NCBI RefSeq assembly: GCF_012641745.1
Contig: NZ_WEHZ01000006.1
Coordinates: 124,001-188,000, forward strand
From: Pseudoalteromonas peptidolytica
GTDB lineage: Bacteria > Pseudomonadota > Gammaproteobacteria > Enterobacterales > Alteromonadaceae
DNA length: 64,000 nt
Reading direction: 5' to 3'
The translations under genes and the position numbers were made by a program. Positions 19,430-29,550 of the stretch are shown piece after piece (position 1 is the stretch's first letter; the number at the start of each line of letters is the position of its first letter). The notes under the pieces are model-generated. The model was not told the origin of the DNA. It saw only the letters and a program-made list of their open reading frames with translations, and ran no database searches.

Positions 19430-20263
19430 TTAACGGTTTTTCATCAATATTTTATCTAGCATGCGACTGCTCAATATTCGTTTTAGATACCCCATCAAGT
19501 ATGTAGGGAACGTTACGTAATACCTTGGCTTCGCAGTTTTAGCACTCAATGCGTGATGCAGGGCTTTATAAACCGCTTCAGGCCCTAAGGTAAATTTCTG
19601 TGGTGCGTCTTCAGCGCCTAAGCGATTAAGCTGCGCCTGATACTCGTTGTGATGTGCGCTATGTTGATGATTGATGTTAGTTAAAAATGCGCGTTTCGCG
19701 TTTTCTCTAAACTTTGATACGATTGGACCTGGCTCGATTAAACTGACTTGGATATTGGTGTTGGCGAGTTCCATGCGCAATGTGTCGGTTAACCCTTCCA
19801 GTGCAAATTTACTAGCGTTATAGGCTCCGCGATAGGGTAATGCAACAAGGCCAAGCACTGAAGAATTGTGAACTATTCGGCCTGAACCTTGCTTTCGCAT
19901 CTGCGCGACAGCCAAGCATGTTAGTGTGTGCCAACCAAAAAAGTTAACTTCAAACTGCCTTCTTAATATATCTGTAGGCAAATCTTCGACCGCACCAGGT
20001 TGACCGTAGGCGCCATTATTAAATAATGCGTCCAATTGCCCATTGACGATTGTAAGTGCCTGATGAAATCCATCTTTGATACTTTGCTCACAAGCTAGAT
20101 CTAATACGATGCAATGAACACCTGTACCTTCAAACTTATTCAGGTCTTTTGCATTTCTGACTGATGCGATGACCTGATATCCGGCTTTTGACAACTGCAA
20201 TGCACAGTAATAACCAATCCCGGTAGAACAACCAGTGATTAAAATTGATTTTTGTACGCTCAT
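19430..20263 (-). CDS. Short-chain dehydrogenase/reductase (SDR) family oxidoreductase
   Basis: A classical SDR of 277 residues. The Rossmann nucleotide motif TGCSTGIG is near the N-terminus, NNGAYG lies in the middle, and the active-site Ser (HNSSVLG) is followed by Tyr-x-x-x-Lys in YNASKFALEG. The family reduces or oxidises hydroxyl/keto groups with NAD(P)(H). The sequence resembles the YbbO/DhrS subgroup that acts on lipids or aldehydes, but the substrate is unknown. I start at the ATG at 20263, preceded by AGGGAAC; a TTG 13 codons upstream opens the frame but lacks a ribosome site. It is divergent from the M14 peptidase gene. Confidence 0.87.
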   Translation of the reverse strand: MSVQKSILITGCSTGIGYYCALQLSKAGYQVIASVRNAKDLNKFEGTGVHCIVLDLACEQSIKDGFHQALTIVNGQLDALFNNGAYGQPGAVEDLPTDILRRQFEVNFFGWHTLTCLAVAQMRKQGSGRIVHNSSVLGLVALPYRGAYNASKFALEGLTDTLRMELANTNIQVSLIEPGPIVSKFRENAKRAFLTNINHQHSAHHNEYQAQLNRLGAEDAPQKFTLGPEAVYKALHHALSAKTAKPRYYVTFPTYLMGYLKRILSSRMLDKILMKNR

Positions 20264-20386
20264 TTGTTCCCTAAAGTGATAGTTATCTGCGATTAACTGC
20301 AAATTTTTGTTGAATCACCGCACATTGTAAGCCGATAGATAAAATATTGATATAATTGACGGATAAAAGCAGAGGAATAGAGAATT

Positions 20387-22177
20387 ATGATGAGTTCCAG
20401 CATTATTATGCTTACTGCAATGCTAGGTATGAATAGTCATTTGCCACCGCTAATGGAGTGGCAGGGTAACAGTGAACAACTATTACAACAACAAGGCCCA
20501 TTGACGACTGATTTCGAACTTAGTGATGGTACCGATTCCCCAAATTATGAAGATACAATGGCGTTTGTTGACCGTCTAGTCGCGGCCAATCCAACACAGT
20601 TTAAGCTTGAAACTATAGGTACTAGTGATAGTCATCGCGCTATCAAGATGATTGTTGCCACTGAGCAAGGTGGTGGCAAATCTAAAGTCATTAATAGCGA
20701 TAAACCGACTATTTTAGTTCAAGCGGGTATTCATGCCGGTGAAATTGATGGTAAAGATGCCATGTTTATGTTGCTGCGTGATATTGCCACAGGGAAACGT
20801 CGCGACATTTTAGCGAAAGTCAACTTACTAGTTGTGCCGATTTTAAATGTCGATGGTCATGAGCGTCGCAGCGAATATAACCGTATTAATCAGCGCGGCC
20901 CAGCGGTGATGGGATTTAGGACGAATGGTAAAAATCTTAATCTCAACCGTGATTATACAAAGCTAGATACTCCTGGTATTAGAGCGATCATGTCTGTGAT
21001 CAATGAGTATAAGCCAGACCTATACATTGATGTTCATGTTACTGACGGTGCGGATTACCAGTATGATGTGACCTATGGTTTTAATCCAAGCTTTGCCAGT
21101 GAATCTCCAGCAATTGCCCAAGTATTGGAAAATCAACTCTCTCCTGAAATAGATAAAGCACTTCGCAAACAGGGGCATATTCCCGGACCTTTGGTGTTTG
21201 TCATGGACAAGCGTGATTTTAAGCAGGGTTTAGCAGGTTGGGTAGCAACACCAAGATTCTCAAATGGTTGGGGCGACTTAAAAGGGCTACCAACAATACT
21301 TGTGGAAAATCACTCTTTAAAACCGTATAAACAGCGTGTTTTAGGGACGTATGTATTTATGGATGGCGTCATTGATGGACTGGCCAACAATATAGATATA
21401 TTACGAGAAGCTGTGAAAAAAGAAGCTGAGTTTTTGCCCAAAAAATTAGTGGTTGAGCGTAGCTACGCTAAAACTCCTGATTTCATTCAATTTAAAGGTA
21501 TCGAATACAAGCAATTCGAAAGTGCACTTTCTGGGCATGTAGAAGCAAAATACCTTGGTACGCCAGTCGACTATGAGAAATTACCGATTTATTGGCAAAA
21601 AGAAGTAAAAACGATAGTTAATGTTCCAGAGCAGTTTTATATACCACCAGCGTATCCCGAAGTCGTTGAAAAGCTAGAGCTTCATGGTGTTGAAGTCATT
21701 AAATTGCCAGCATCGTCAGTAGTTGAAAATGTCAGTCAGGCAGCGGTAAGTGACTATCAGTTCGACAGTGTGCCTTTTGAAGGTCGCTTTAGAGTAGAGG
21801 CATCATTTAACTTTAACGTATTGCCAGAAAAAGTGGATGTAAGTGGCTGGTATAAAGTTGAAACAGCGCGACCTTCGGGAGAGTTGGCAACTCACTTACT
21901 GCACCCTAAAGCCCCGGACTCTTTCTTTGCTTGGGGTGAGTTTAATACGATTTTTCAACGTACAGAATATGTTGAAAATTATGCGCTTGAACCGTTTGCC
22001 AGAAAGATGCTAAAACAAAATCCAGCAATGGCATTAGCATTTGATAAAAAAATTCGTGAAGACAAAAAGTTTGCCAACGACTCTAAAGCGAGAATGGAGT
22101 GGCTGTACGCTCGGACACCATTTTATGACAGCGCTTATTTGAAGTATCCTGTTTTGATGGCATTTGGAGCAAATTAA
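20387..22177 (+). CDS. M14-family zinc metallocarboxypeptidase
   Basis: A 596-residue zinc peptidase. The ligands are visible as HAGEIDGKD (His116, Glu119) and DVHVTDG (His217), with the substrate-binding RTNGKNLNLNRDY in between and VENHSLK, where the catalytic Glu is expected, near 305. The N-terminus (MMSSSIIMLTAMLGMNS) is a short hydrophobic segment that could be a weak signal sequence, as most relatives are exported. The C-terminal 200 residues form an additional domain found in this subgroup. The gene is followed after 2 bp by an MBL hydrolase gene, so the pair is probably an operon. Confidence 0.87.
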   Translation: MMSSSIIMLTAMLGMNSHLPPLMEWQGNSEQLLQQQGPLTTDFELSDGTDSPNYEDTMAFVDRLVAANPTQFKLETIGTSDSHRAIKMIVATEQGGGKSKVINSDKPTILVQAGIHAGEIDGKDAMFMLLRDIATGKRRDILAKVNLLVVPILNVDGHERRSEYNRINQRGPAVMGFRTNGKNLNLNRDYTKLDTPGIRAIMSVINEYKPDLYIDVHVTDGADYQYDVTYGFNPSFASESPAIAQVLENQLSPEIDKALRKQGHIPGPLVFVMDKRDFKQGLAGWVATPRFSNGWGDLKGLPTILVENHSLKPYKQRVLGTYVFMDGVIDGLANNIDILREAVKKEAEFLPKKLVVERSYAKTPDFIQFKGIEYKQFESALSGHVEAKYLGTPVDYEKLPIYWQKEVKTIVNVPEQFYIPPAYPEVVEKLELHGVEVIKLPASSVVENVSQAAVSDYQFDSVPFEGRFRVEASFNFNVLPEKVDVSGWYKVETARPSGELATHLLHPKAPDSFFAWGEFNTIFQRTEYVENYALEPFARKMLKQNPAMALAFDKKIREDKKFANDSKARMEWLYARTPFYDSAYLKYPVLMAFGAN

Positions 22178-22179
22178 CA

Positions 22180-22821
22180 ATGCAAGTATTAACAATACCT
22201 GTTACGCCGTTTATGCAAAATTGCCGTGTATTAGTTTGCCCGACAAGCAGAATCGCCGCAATTGTCGACCCAGGTGGCGAGCCGGAAAAGATCATCGCGC
22301 GCTTGACTGAAGAGGGGCTTAAACCGAAGATGATTTTGCTCACCCACGCGCATCTAGATCATGTGGGGGCAAGTACGAAACTGGGGGAGTATTATGATAT
22401 TGAAATCATAGGCCCTCATAAAGATGACCTATTTTGGCTTGAAGCATTACCAATGCAATCACAAATGTTTGGTTTTGAAAACCACGCTGCATTTTTACCC
22501 TCATCATGGCTAAATGATGGTGATACAGTTGAGGTAGGGAAGCTAAAGTTAGAAGTTAGGCATTGCCCTGGTCACACGCCTGGACATGTTGTTTTTTATG
22601 AACCTGTCTCACAGCAGGTGTTGGTAGGTGATGTTTTGTTCAAAGGTTCAGTAGGGCGAACTGACTTTCCTAAAGGGGACGCAGCAAAGCTGAAGCACTC
22701 CATTGAGAGTAAGTTATTTTCGTTACCTAACGAAGTCGTTGTGCATTCAGGGCACGGTGAAAATACCACGATAGGGTATGAAAAGGCTACAAACCCCTTT
22801 ATGAGTGGCCGATTTGGGTAG
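22180..22821 (+). CDS. MBL-fold hydrolase (glyoxalase II-like, YcbL type)
   Basis: A 213-residue metallo-beta-lactamase-fold protein. The binuclear metal motif THAHLDH is at residues 55-61 (His56, His58, Asp60, His61). It is followed by HCPGHTPGH (third His), VLVGDVLFKGSVGRTDFP (bridging Asp) and VHSGHGENT (last His). This matches the YcbL type II glyoxalase group, which hydrolyses thioesters such as S-lactoylglutathione in the cytoplasm. It starts 2 bp after the M14 peptidase stop, so it is likely translated from the same mRNA, although a functional link is not obvious. Confidence 0.88.
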   Translation: MQVLTIPVTPFMQNCRVLVCPTSRIAAIVDPGGEPEKIIARLTEEGLKPKMILLTHAHLDHVGASTKLGEYYDIEIIGPHKDDLFWLEALPMQSQMFGFENHAAFLPSSWLNDGDTVEVGKLKLEVRHCPGHTPGHVVFYEPVSQQVLVGDVLFKGSVGRTDFPKGDAAKLKHSIESKLFSLPNEVVVHSGHGENTTIGYEKATNPFMSGRFG

Positions 22822-22933
22822 AATAGTAGGCGCTAAGTAGTATTCATATACAATAAGTTAGTCTACTATACGTCAGGGAATAATAATCAACATTGGCTTT
22901 GTAAGCTAATGTGCTAATTAAACTAGAATAGAT

Positions 22934-23392
22934 ATGTCATTAAACTAAGTAGATCGCCAAATCTTGGCATTGTTACAACAAGATGCGAGTCTTTCGACCG
23001 CCGAAATTGCAGATAAAGTAGGGCTTTCTCAATCTCCTTGCTGGCGACGTATCGCCAAATTGGAGCAAGATGGTTACATCAAAGGTAAAGTCGCACTGTT
23101 AGACGAGAAAAAGCTCGGATTTGATATGCTGGTTTATGCACACGTTCGCTTGTCGAACCATGGCAGAAATAACCTCGCTGAGTTTGAAAAACTTATATTG
23201 AGCTACGACGAAGTGACAGAGTGTTATTCAATGGCAGGCACGATGGACTTCATGCTGCGTATTATATCTAAGGGAATTGAAGGTTATGAGCAGTTTGTTC
23301 GAGACAATTTACTTAACCTTGAGTTTGTTCAAGAGGTACATTCAAATGTAACCATGACTTGCGTAAAACGCAGTACCTCTTTACCACTTTAG
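22934..23392 (+). pseudogene. Lrp/AsnC-family transcriptional regulator with in-frame stop at codon 5
   Basis: From GTA at 22949 the frame reads VDRQILALLQQDASLSTAEIADKVGLSQSPCWRRIAKLEQDGYI, the full Lrp/AsnC helix-turn-helix. An AsnC ligand-binding domain follows (VTECYSMAGTMDFMLRI, then the GYEQFVRDNLL segment). An in-frame ATG at 22934 gives M-S-L-N and then TAA at 22946-22948, exactly where relatives have Lys or Asp before VDRQIL. The simplest reading is a nonsense mutation in an otherwise intact gene of about 152 residues. Restart at TTG 22964 would give 142 residues lacking the first part of helix 1, and it has no ribosome site. Readthrough, restart or sequencing error could rescue it. 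Confidence 0.65.
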
Positions 23393-23401
23393 TACAGCAT
23401 C

Positions 23402-23436
23402 ATCGTCTGCTTGTTAAATGATAGTGAGCAGACGAT
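23402..23436. terminator. Hairpin after the Lrp/AsnC gene
   Basis: Ten-base arms ATCGTCTGCT / AGCAGACGAT around a 15-base loop, 9 bp past the stop. There is no T-run, so termination strength is doubtful. Confidence 0.4.
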
Positions 23437-23623
23437 TACTGGCCTGCCTTTTAGCTGAAATAGTGCATTTCTAACATCCTGCTGTCACTGTTCTATACTA
23501 GAATTTATTGCATACAAACCAATCTGCTTTAAATGCTAGATGTCTGCTATTTGTTTAAATTGCTGCTTTTTGCTAGAATCCGCAGCCTTTGTGTTCATTG
23601 TCAATTCAGACCAGAGGAAATAG

Positions 23624-25180
23624 ATGTTTAATCTGATCAGCAAAGCGCCTAGCTCTGCTAAAAACGATGTACTATCAGGACTTACAGTTGCACTGGCGTT
23701 GGTGCCAGAAGCTGTAGCCTTCGCTTTTGTTGCGCAAGTAGACCCTTTGGTTGGCTTATATGCGGCATTCATTGTAGGTCTTATTACCTCAATCTTCGGT
23801 GGTAGACCGGGTATGATCTCTGGTGCAACTGGTGCACTTGCAGTCGTTATGGTTAGCTTGGTGATAGAGCATGGTGTTGAATATCTGTTTGCGACAGTCT
23901 TATTGATGGGCTTTTTGCAAATATTGGCCGGTATATTTAAACTCGGCAAGTTTATTCGCATGGTGCCTCACCCAGTTATGCTCGGCTTTGTAAATGGCCT
24001 GGCAATTGTGATTTTCTTAGCACAACTTGGGCAGTTCAAGGTGCTTGATGAGCAAGGTAACTTGACGTGGATGCAGGGCGAAGCGCTCTATATTATGTGT
24101 GGCCTAGTTGCGCTTACAATGGCTATCATTCATTTTCTCCCTAAGTTGACGACAGCAGTACCTTCAAGCCTTGCCGCTATCCTTGTAGTAACTGGAATCG
24201 TAATAGGCCTGGACCTAGATGCGAGGAATGTACTTGACTATCTTAAAGACATGTCTGGCAACTCTGATGCGACTATCGCAGGTGGTTTCCCTGCTTTTCA
24301 TATTCCTGATGTACCATGGACACTTGAAACACTTAAAATCATATTCCCTTATGCGTTAGTATTGGCAGCAATTGGCTTGATAGAGTCGCTGTTGACGCTC
24401 ACTTTGATTGATGAGATCACAGAAACACGTGGCCATAGTAATCGTGAGTGTATCGGTCAAGGTGCAGCAAATGTTACCTGTGGCGTATTTGGTGCGATGG
24501 GCGGCTGTGCGATGATAGGCCAGTCAATGATCAACATTAATTCTGGTGGCCGTAGTCGTTTGTCGGGAATAACAGCTGCGCTTCTACTATTGGTCTTTAT
24601 TCTATTTGCTGCTAGCTTAATAGAAATGATCCCATTAGCCGCACTAGTTGGTGTGATGTTTATGGTTGTTCTAGGTACGTTTGAATGGTCTAGCTTTAGA
24701 CTGATCAGAAAGATCCCCAAATCAGATGCTTTTGTGATTGTATTGGTATCTGGTGTGACTGTGATCACAGATCTCGCGATTGCAGTTTGTGTCGGTGTAA
24801 TTGTATCGGCATTGGTGTTTGCTTGGGAACATGCAAAACATATCTACACCAATAATTATATTGATGAAAATGGCTCAAAGGTTTATGAATTACACGGACC
24901 ACTATTCTTTGGCTCTGTAAAAAACTTTGCTGAATTATTTGATATAAATAATGACCCCGACGACATTATTGTAGAATTTAAATATAGCCGAGTTGCTGAT
25001 CACAGCGCGATTGAAGCGATAGATGCGTTAGCAGAACGCTACAAAAAAGCTGGAAAAACACTTCATCTGCGCCACTTGAGCCAAGACTGCAAAGTGTTAC
25101 TCGAAAAGGCTAAAGACTTAGTCGAATTAGATGGTCAAGCCGATCCAACATATAAAGTCGCTTCAGATAAGCTGGCGTAA
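23624..25180 (+). CDS. SulP/SLC26-family anion transporter with STAS domain
   Basis: A 518-residue inner-membrane protein with about 10-14 hydrophobic segments. The SulP signatures are present: [19 protein letters not shown] near residue 20, [28 protein letters not shown], and [30 protein letters not shown]. The C-terminal cytoplasmic STAS domain (about 420-515, from [21 protein letters not shown]) is the usual regulatory module. Bacterial members carry sulfate, bicarbonate or dicarboxylates, and the substrate here cannot be fixed. The start has AGAGGAAATAG-ATG. It is monocistronic, with a terminator about 170 bp downstream. Confidence 0.92.
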   Translation: MFNLISKAPSSAKNDVLSGLTVALALVPEAVAFAFVAQVDPLVGLYAAFIVGLITSIFGGRPGMISGATGALAVVMVSLVIEHGVEYLFATVLLMGFLQILAGIFKLGKFIRMVPHPVMLGFVNGLAIVIFLAQLGQFKVLDEQGNLTWMQGEALYIMCGLVALTMAIIHFLPKLTTAVPSSLAAILVVTGIVIGLDLDARNVLDYLKDMSGNSDATIAGGFPAFHIPDVPWTLETLKIIFPYALVLAAIGLIESLLTLTLIDEITETRGHSNRECIGQGAANVTCGVFGAMGGCAMIGQSMININSGGRSRLSGITAALLLLVFILFAASLIEMIPLAALVGVMFMVVLGTFEWSSFRLIRKIPKSDAFVIVLVSGVTVITDLAIAVCVGVIVSALVFAWEHAKHIYTNNYIDENGSKVYELHGPLFFGSVKNFAELFDINNDPDDIIVEFKYSRVADHSAIEAIDALAERYKKAGKTLHLRHLSQDCKVLLEKAKDLVELDGQADPTYKVASDKLA

Positions 25181-25354
25181 ATACAGTCTACAAGACAAGG
25201 CATTTATAGCAATTTGTGTAGAACTGCTTAACCTGAGGGAACATAGATTGAAGCTAAGGGGTTGTTATATTTCTTATTCATAACAACCTAATAGCACTTT
25301 TTTGGTGTTCCAAAACAGAGCGGTTAAATTAAATAAGTCATTATAATTTATCTT

Positions 25355-25380
25355 AAAAAAGACACTGCGGTGTCTTTTTT
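25355..25380. terminator. Rho-independent terminator after the SulP gene
   Basis: AAAAAAGACAC, loop TGCG, GTGTCTTTTTT. It is 175 bp past the stop, with nothing gene-like in between. Confidence 0.8.
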
Positions 25381-25478
25381 TATTTGCGGTAGGTCGTGTA
25401 AAAACTGAGACCATCAGCAGTGAATAAATGCAACGAGCTGAGATATAATCCAGTTAAGATAGAAGAGGTATAATCATT

Positions 25479-26549
25479 TTGAAGTGGCAATCACTGGTTG
25501 ATAACAGGCAGAGGTTTTTCTGGGTATTACAAATAGCCGGCTGGTTGGGTTATGCGCTGGTGAATTACATTGGCTCGAAAGTATTTGAAATGCGCGACAT
25601 CTATGTATTTGTTATTGCATTAAATGCTTATGCCGGTTGTTTGATGACAGTACCACTGCGTTATTTATATCGTAAGATATGGAACGCCTCTCCAGTTGTC
25701 TTAATCTTGGTCGTATTTACTGCATCATATTTAACCGGAACGCTCTGGGCTGTGGTGCAAAAATTCAATCATTGGGAAATATACCGTCATGGTTATCGAC
25801 CCGATGAATGGTTTTATTATTTGCAGCAAGGTCTAGACTCCGTCTATATCGTTTTATGCTGGAGCGGACTATACTTCGGTATAAAGTACTATCAATTATT
25901 ACAAAGTGAGAGACAAAAGGCACTAAAAGCCAATACGATGGCTCATGAAGCACAACTAAAAATGCTTCGGTATCAGCTTAATCCTCACTTCCTCTTCAAT
26001 ACACTCAACGCAATCTCAACACTTATTCTCGTTGAAGAGAATAAAGATGCAAATCAAATGGTATCAAGGCTTAGTGACTTTTTGAGACACACCTTAAATA
26101 CAGATCCGATCAAAAAAGTACCACTAGAGCAAGAGTTACATGCGTTAACGTTATACCTTGAAATTGAGAAAGTACGCTTTGATGAAAGGTTGTCAATTGA
26201 GTTAGATGTAACAGAAGAGGCAGAACAAGCGCTAGTGCCAAGTTTAATTTTACAGCCATTGATTGAGAACAGCATCAAGTATGCTATTGCACATATTGAA
26301 CATGGCGGCAAAATTGAGATTAAAGCACAGGTTTTTGCCAATGAGCTACTCTTGGAAGTAGGTGATAACGGTCCAGGCGCAGAGTTGGAAGATGGGCAGT
26401 TGAAAAGTGCACAAGGAGTGGGTTTAGCGAATACCAAAGATCGCCTAAAAACATTATATGAAAACAATTACTCGTTTGTGCTGTCAAACAATGAGCCTTC
26501 GGGTTTAAAGGTAAACATTCGCGTGCCATACGAAAGGGCGAAGAAGTAA
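25479..26549 (+). CDS. Sensor histidine kinase of the LytS/YehU type
   Basis: A 356-residue membrane kinase. Four hydrophobic segments fill the first ~145 residues (QIAGWLGYALVNYIG, then ALNAYAGCLMTVPL, ILVVFTASYLTGTL, VYIVLCWSGLYFGI). A short coiled-coil follows, then the His_kinase phospho-acceptor box RYQLNPHFLFNTLNAIS and a HATPase domain with LQPLIENSIKYAI and GDNGPGAE. The start is probably TTG at 25479 with GAGG about 10 bases upstream; no nearby ATG keeps the first membrane helix. It overlaps the next gene by one base (TAATG), so the two are translationally coupled. The signal sensed is unknown. Confidence 0.9.
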   Translation: MKWQSLVDNRQRFFWVLQIAGWLGYALVNYIGSKVFEMRDIYVFVIALNAYAGCLMTVPLRYLYRKIWNASPVVLILVVFTASYLTGTLWAVVQKFNHWEIYRHGYRPDEWFYYLQQGLDSVYIVLCWSGLYFGIKYYQLLQSERQKALKANTMAHEAQLKMLRYQLNPHFLFNTLNAISTLILVEENKDANQMVSRLSDFLRHTLNTDPIKKVPLEQELHALTLYLEIEKVRFDERLSIELDVTEEAEQALVPSLILQPLIENSIKYAIAHIEHGGKIEIKAQVFANELLLEVGDNGPGAELEDGQLKSAQGVGLANTKDRLKTLYENNYSFVLSNNEPSGLKVNIRVPYERAKK

Positions 26550-27373
26550 TGAACAAAATTAGAACATTAATCGTAGATGATGAACCGCTAGCCAGAAAAG
26601 GCTTGGCGGTAAGGTTAAGAGATTTTCCTGAAATTGAAATTGTAGAATTATGTGGCAGTGGCCAACAGGCTATTGATTTATGTAAGTCTGAGGACATAGA
26701 TCTAGTCTTTCTTGATATTCAAATGCCAAACATGAATGGCTTTGAAGTAGCGAGAGCCTTGAGTGAAAGTGTCAAACCATTGCCTGCTATCGTTTTTGTA
26801 ACTGCGTTTGATCAATATGCTGTCAAAGCATTTGAGATCCATGCGTTAGATTACATTTTAAAACCCGTTGATGACAACAGATTAAAACAGGCGGTGGAAA
26901 AAGTGCAAAGCTATTTAAAAACACAACAAGACAATGCGCATAAGAAAAAGCTAGCCAGCTTTGTTGCAGGGATCACAGGTAACAATTGTGAAGAAATCCT
27001 AAAGAAGTTAGCGACAGGGGATACAATCGAAGATAAAAAGTTCCCTGAGTCACTTGCGGTAAAAGAGCAAGGAGAGATCATTCGTGTTTCTACCGGCTCA
27101 ATTCAGTGGGTGGATGCTGCTGGAGATTACATGTGCCTACATTGTAGTGATGGTCAAACACACATCTTACGAAAAACAATGAAGGATTTAGAGCAAGAAT
27201 TGGACCCAACATTATTCGTACGCGTGCATCGCTCTGCTATCGTAAACACTAAACAAATTAGTAAGCTAGTAACCCAGAGCAGTGGTGAATACTTGTTGGT
27301 GCTTGAAAATGGTCAAGAGCTAAAAGTAAGCAGAAGCTACAGAGATAAAGTGAAGGCAGCATTAGCAAGCTAA
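26549..27373 (+). CDS. LytTR-family response regulator
   Basis: A 274-residue response regulator with a CheY-like receiver (1-120; acidic pocket VDDEP, phospho-acceptor Asp56 in VFLDIQMPNMNG, Lys in YILKPVDD) and a C-terminal LytTR DNA-binding domain (about 170-272, with HILRKTMKDLEQ, FVRVHRSAIVNT and KVSRSYRDKVK). It is phosphorylated by the kinase encoded just upstream, with which it overlaps by one base. The stop codon TAA shares its last base with the first base of a dispersed repeat (27373). The target genes are not evident from this window. Confidence 0.93.
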   Translation: MNKIRTLIVDDEPLARKGLAVRLRDFPEIEIVELCGSGQQAIDLCKSEDIDLVFLDIQMPNMNGFEVARALSESVKPLPAIVFVTAFDQYAVKAFEIHALDYILKPVDDNRLKQAVEKVQSYLKTQQDNAHKKKLASFVAGITGNNCEEILKKLATGDTIEDKKFPESLAVKEQGEIIRVSTGSIQWVDAAGDYMCLHCSDGQTHILRKTMKDLEQELDPTLFVRVHRSAIVNTKQISKLVTQSSGEYLLVLENGQELKVSRSYRDKVKAALAS

Positions 27374-27551
27374 TACCAATTAATCTTAATACTTGCTCAG
27401 TTAGAAGAAGCTATTGTGGCGCTACAAGCGATAAAATGTCTTATTTAGAGCAACTTGTTGATAACAAAGCTTTGCTCGGTTTTAAGCTAAACGTTCTGCC
27501 TCACATTAGGCAGTTTGGTTTTATTAAAGTGTTACAACAAGAGAATGGTAT
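27373..27551 (+). repeat. Dispersed palindromic repeat, copy C (divergent subfamily, 179 bp)
   Basis: Starts ATACCAATTAATCTTAATACTTGCTCAG, sharing the left end of the family, and ends AGAATGGTAT. It shares the motif cttatttagagcaact with the core of the other copies but is otherwise diverged. It contains a hairpin CTGCCT / AGGCAG (27496-27513) followed by TTTGGTTTT, which may end the two-component transcript. It begins on the last base of the response regulator stop codon. Confidence 0.7.
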
Positions 27552-27635
27552 AAAATAACGCCAAGTGATTAGCGCTGTTTCCTCATTTTATTATCGATAC
27601 AGCTTTTACGCGCACTCACACGGGCGAAATAACAG

Positions 27636-27660
27636 AACTAGGTAGCGTGGCTACCCAGTT
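27636..27660 (-). terminator. Hairpin downstream of pykA
   Basis: AACTAGGTAGC / GCTACCCAGTT with loop GTG and one mismatch, 12 bp past the pykA stop on the minus strand. The following T-content is low, so it is a weak candidate. Confidence 0.45.
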
Positions 27661-27671
27661 CGTTGTGGTTT

Positions 27672-29105
27672 TTATACTGTAATAATTTTTAGTGTATTAC
27701 TTGCACCGATAGTTTCCATTTTATCGCCATGGGTAATGATAACTGTGTCGCCTTTTTCTAAAGATCCTGCTGCAACAAGAGTGTCTAGTGCTTCTCTAAC
27801 CGCACTATCATCAGAACATTGGGTAGAGTCAAACCTTACCGGATAAACGCCACGATACAACGAGGCTTGACCGAGTGTGGATTGATGGCGAGACAGGGCA
27901 TAAATTGGTAAACCGGAACTAATACGTGACATTAATTTCGCAGTATTGCCGGATTCCGTTAATGCAACAATGGCTTTTACTGAGTCTAAGTGGTTAGCTG
28001 CATACATGGCCGAAAGCGCAATGGTTTCGCAAGTGTCTGCAAAGCGACTATCTAGACGGTGTTTAGAAATGTGAATTTGTGGTTGCGACTCAGCGCCTAA
28101 ACAAACGCGAGCCATCGCTGCAACTGTTTGCTCTGGGTAATCTCCCGCAGCTGTTTCTGCAGAGAGCATAACCGCGTCTGTGCCGTCCAATACAGCATTT
28201 GCTACGTCCATCACCTCAGCACGGGTTGGCATTGGGTTGTCAATCATCGATTCCATCATTTGTGTTGCTGTAATGACAGTACGGTTTAATGAACGAGCAC
28301 GGCTGATAATTTGTTTCTGTTTACCCACAAGCGCAGCGTCGCCAATTTCGACCCCTAAGTCGCCACGTGCGACCATCACCGCATCAGAAGCAAGCACAAT
28401 GTCATCAATTGCTTCAACAGTTTCAACAGCTTCTGCACGCTCTATTTTTGCTAACAATTGCGCATTAGAGCCTGCTTTTTCAGCTAAGCTTCTGACATAA
28501 CGCATGTCATCACCGCTTCGAGGGAAAGATACTGCAATGTAGTCAACACCGATTTCCGTTGCCGTGATTAAATCTTCTTTGTCTTTATCCGTGAATGCCG
28601 GTGCCGTTAACCCACCACCTAAACGGTTAATACCCTTATTATTAGATAGCACACCACCTACTTTGACGCTGGTATGGACTAAGTGACCTTGCACTTGCTC
28701 AACAACCAGTTGGATCAGACCATCGTTTAACAATAACAAATCACCTTGCTTTACATCATTTGGTAGCTCTTTGTAATCTATACCAACAGCTTCAACATGA
28801 CCCTGTCCAGGTTCCATTTTTGCGTCTAGAGTAAACTTTGCACCCACTTCTAAAAATACTTTACCTTCTTTGAAGGTTGAAACACGGATTTTAGGTCCTT
28901 GCAAATCAGCTAGGATAGCGACATTCACACCTAAGCGTTGAGATATTTCGCGTACCGCTTCAGCTCTGTTTTTGTGATCCTGAGCAACGCCGTGTGAAAA
29001 GTTTAGTCTGACTACGTTGGTGCCGGCACGAATTATTTTTTCTAAATTATTATCTCTATCAGTTGCGGGCCCCAGAGTTGCAACGATTTTAGTGCGTCTA
29101 AGCAT
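27672..29105 (-). CDS. pykA: Pyruvate kinase, PykA type
   Basis: Converts phosphoenolpyruvate and ADP to pyruvate and ATP. The 477-residue protein is close to E. coli PykA along its length: [22 protein letters not shown] at the start, [31 protein letters not shown], active-site [12 protein letters not shown], and [43 protein letters not shown] start at the ATG at 29105 with AGGAGA upstream; an in-frame extension to 29138 is not conserved. It is divergent from gnd across a 445-bp gap with palindromic candidate operators, suggesting joint control of lower glycolysis and the pentose phosphate or Entner-Doudoroff routes. Confidence 0.96.
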   Translation of the reverse strand: MLRRTKIVATLGPATDRDNNLEKIIRAGTNVVRLNFSHGVAQDHKNRAEAVREISQRLGVNVAILADLQGPKIRVSTFKEGKVFLEVGAKFTLDAKMEPGQGHVEAVGIDYKELPNDVKQGDLLLLNDGLIQLVVEQVQGHLVHTSVKVGGVLSNNKGINRLGGGLTAPAFTDKDKEDLITATEIGVDYIAVSFPRSGDDMRYVRSLAEKAGSNAQLLAKIERAEAVETVEAIDDIVLASDAVMVARGDLGVEIGDAALVGKQKQIISRARSLNRTVITATQMMESMIDNPMPTRAEVMDVANAVLDGTDAVMLSAETAAGDYPEQTVAAMARVCLGAESQPQIHISKHRLDSRFADTCETIALSAMYAANHLDSVKAIVALTESGNTAKLMSRISSGLPIYALSRHQSTLGQASLYRGVYPVRFDSTQCSDDSAVREALDTLVAAGSLEKGDTVIITHGDKMETIGASNTLKIITV

Positions 29106-29550
29106 CAGATTCTCCTGTAAGCTTATCAAGGTAAGCAAAAACTTATGAATGTGTTAAAAATAAATTAAACTTGCTGTCTTTTTACACATCACACATTGTG
29201 AAACCATTATTTAACTAACTTGAGCATAAAGAATTATGCAAATACCCTTTTTAACACTCTCATTAAGTTATATGATCTATATGTCATCATTATGACACCG
29301 GTGTCAGTAGGCGTCAATCTCGAATATTTTACCTTTTAATGATAAGAGAATATTTGCGATTAATCACAAATAGTGGTGAATACGCGCCGCTGTCACTATA
29401 TTGCTATACAGTGAATTGTGTTAGCTGTCATATTTTTGTAACTGATAAGTAGCCAGCGAATAGTGTGTCTCGCTGGTCAATCATGGTTGCTAAGGTATAA
29501 TGCACATACACGAACGCATAAAGTTTTGATGTTACCGAGGAGGAAACTAA
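29106..29550. promoter_or_regulatory. Divergent pykA/gnd promoter region with two palindromes
   Basis: No gene in this 445-bp gap. Two palindromes stand out. TGACACCGGTGTCA (29293-29306) is perfect, with the CG-centred look of LacI/GntR-type operators. The other, at 29351-29372, is a 22-bp near-palindrome: arms TATTTG / CAAATA around GATTAATC, with one mismatched pair. Sugar-responsive regulators (HexR, GluR or GntR-like) often act at these genes, but neither site is a clear match to a consensus I can state with certainty. Confidence 0.5.
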
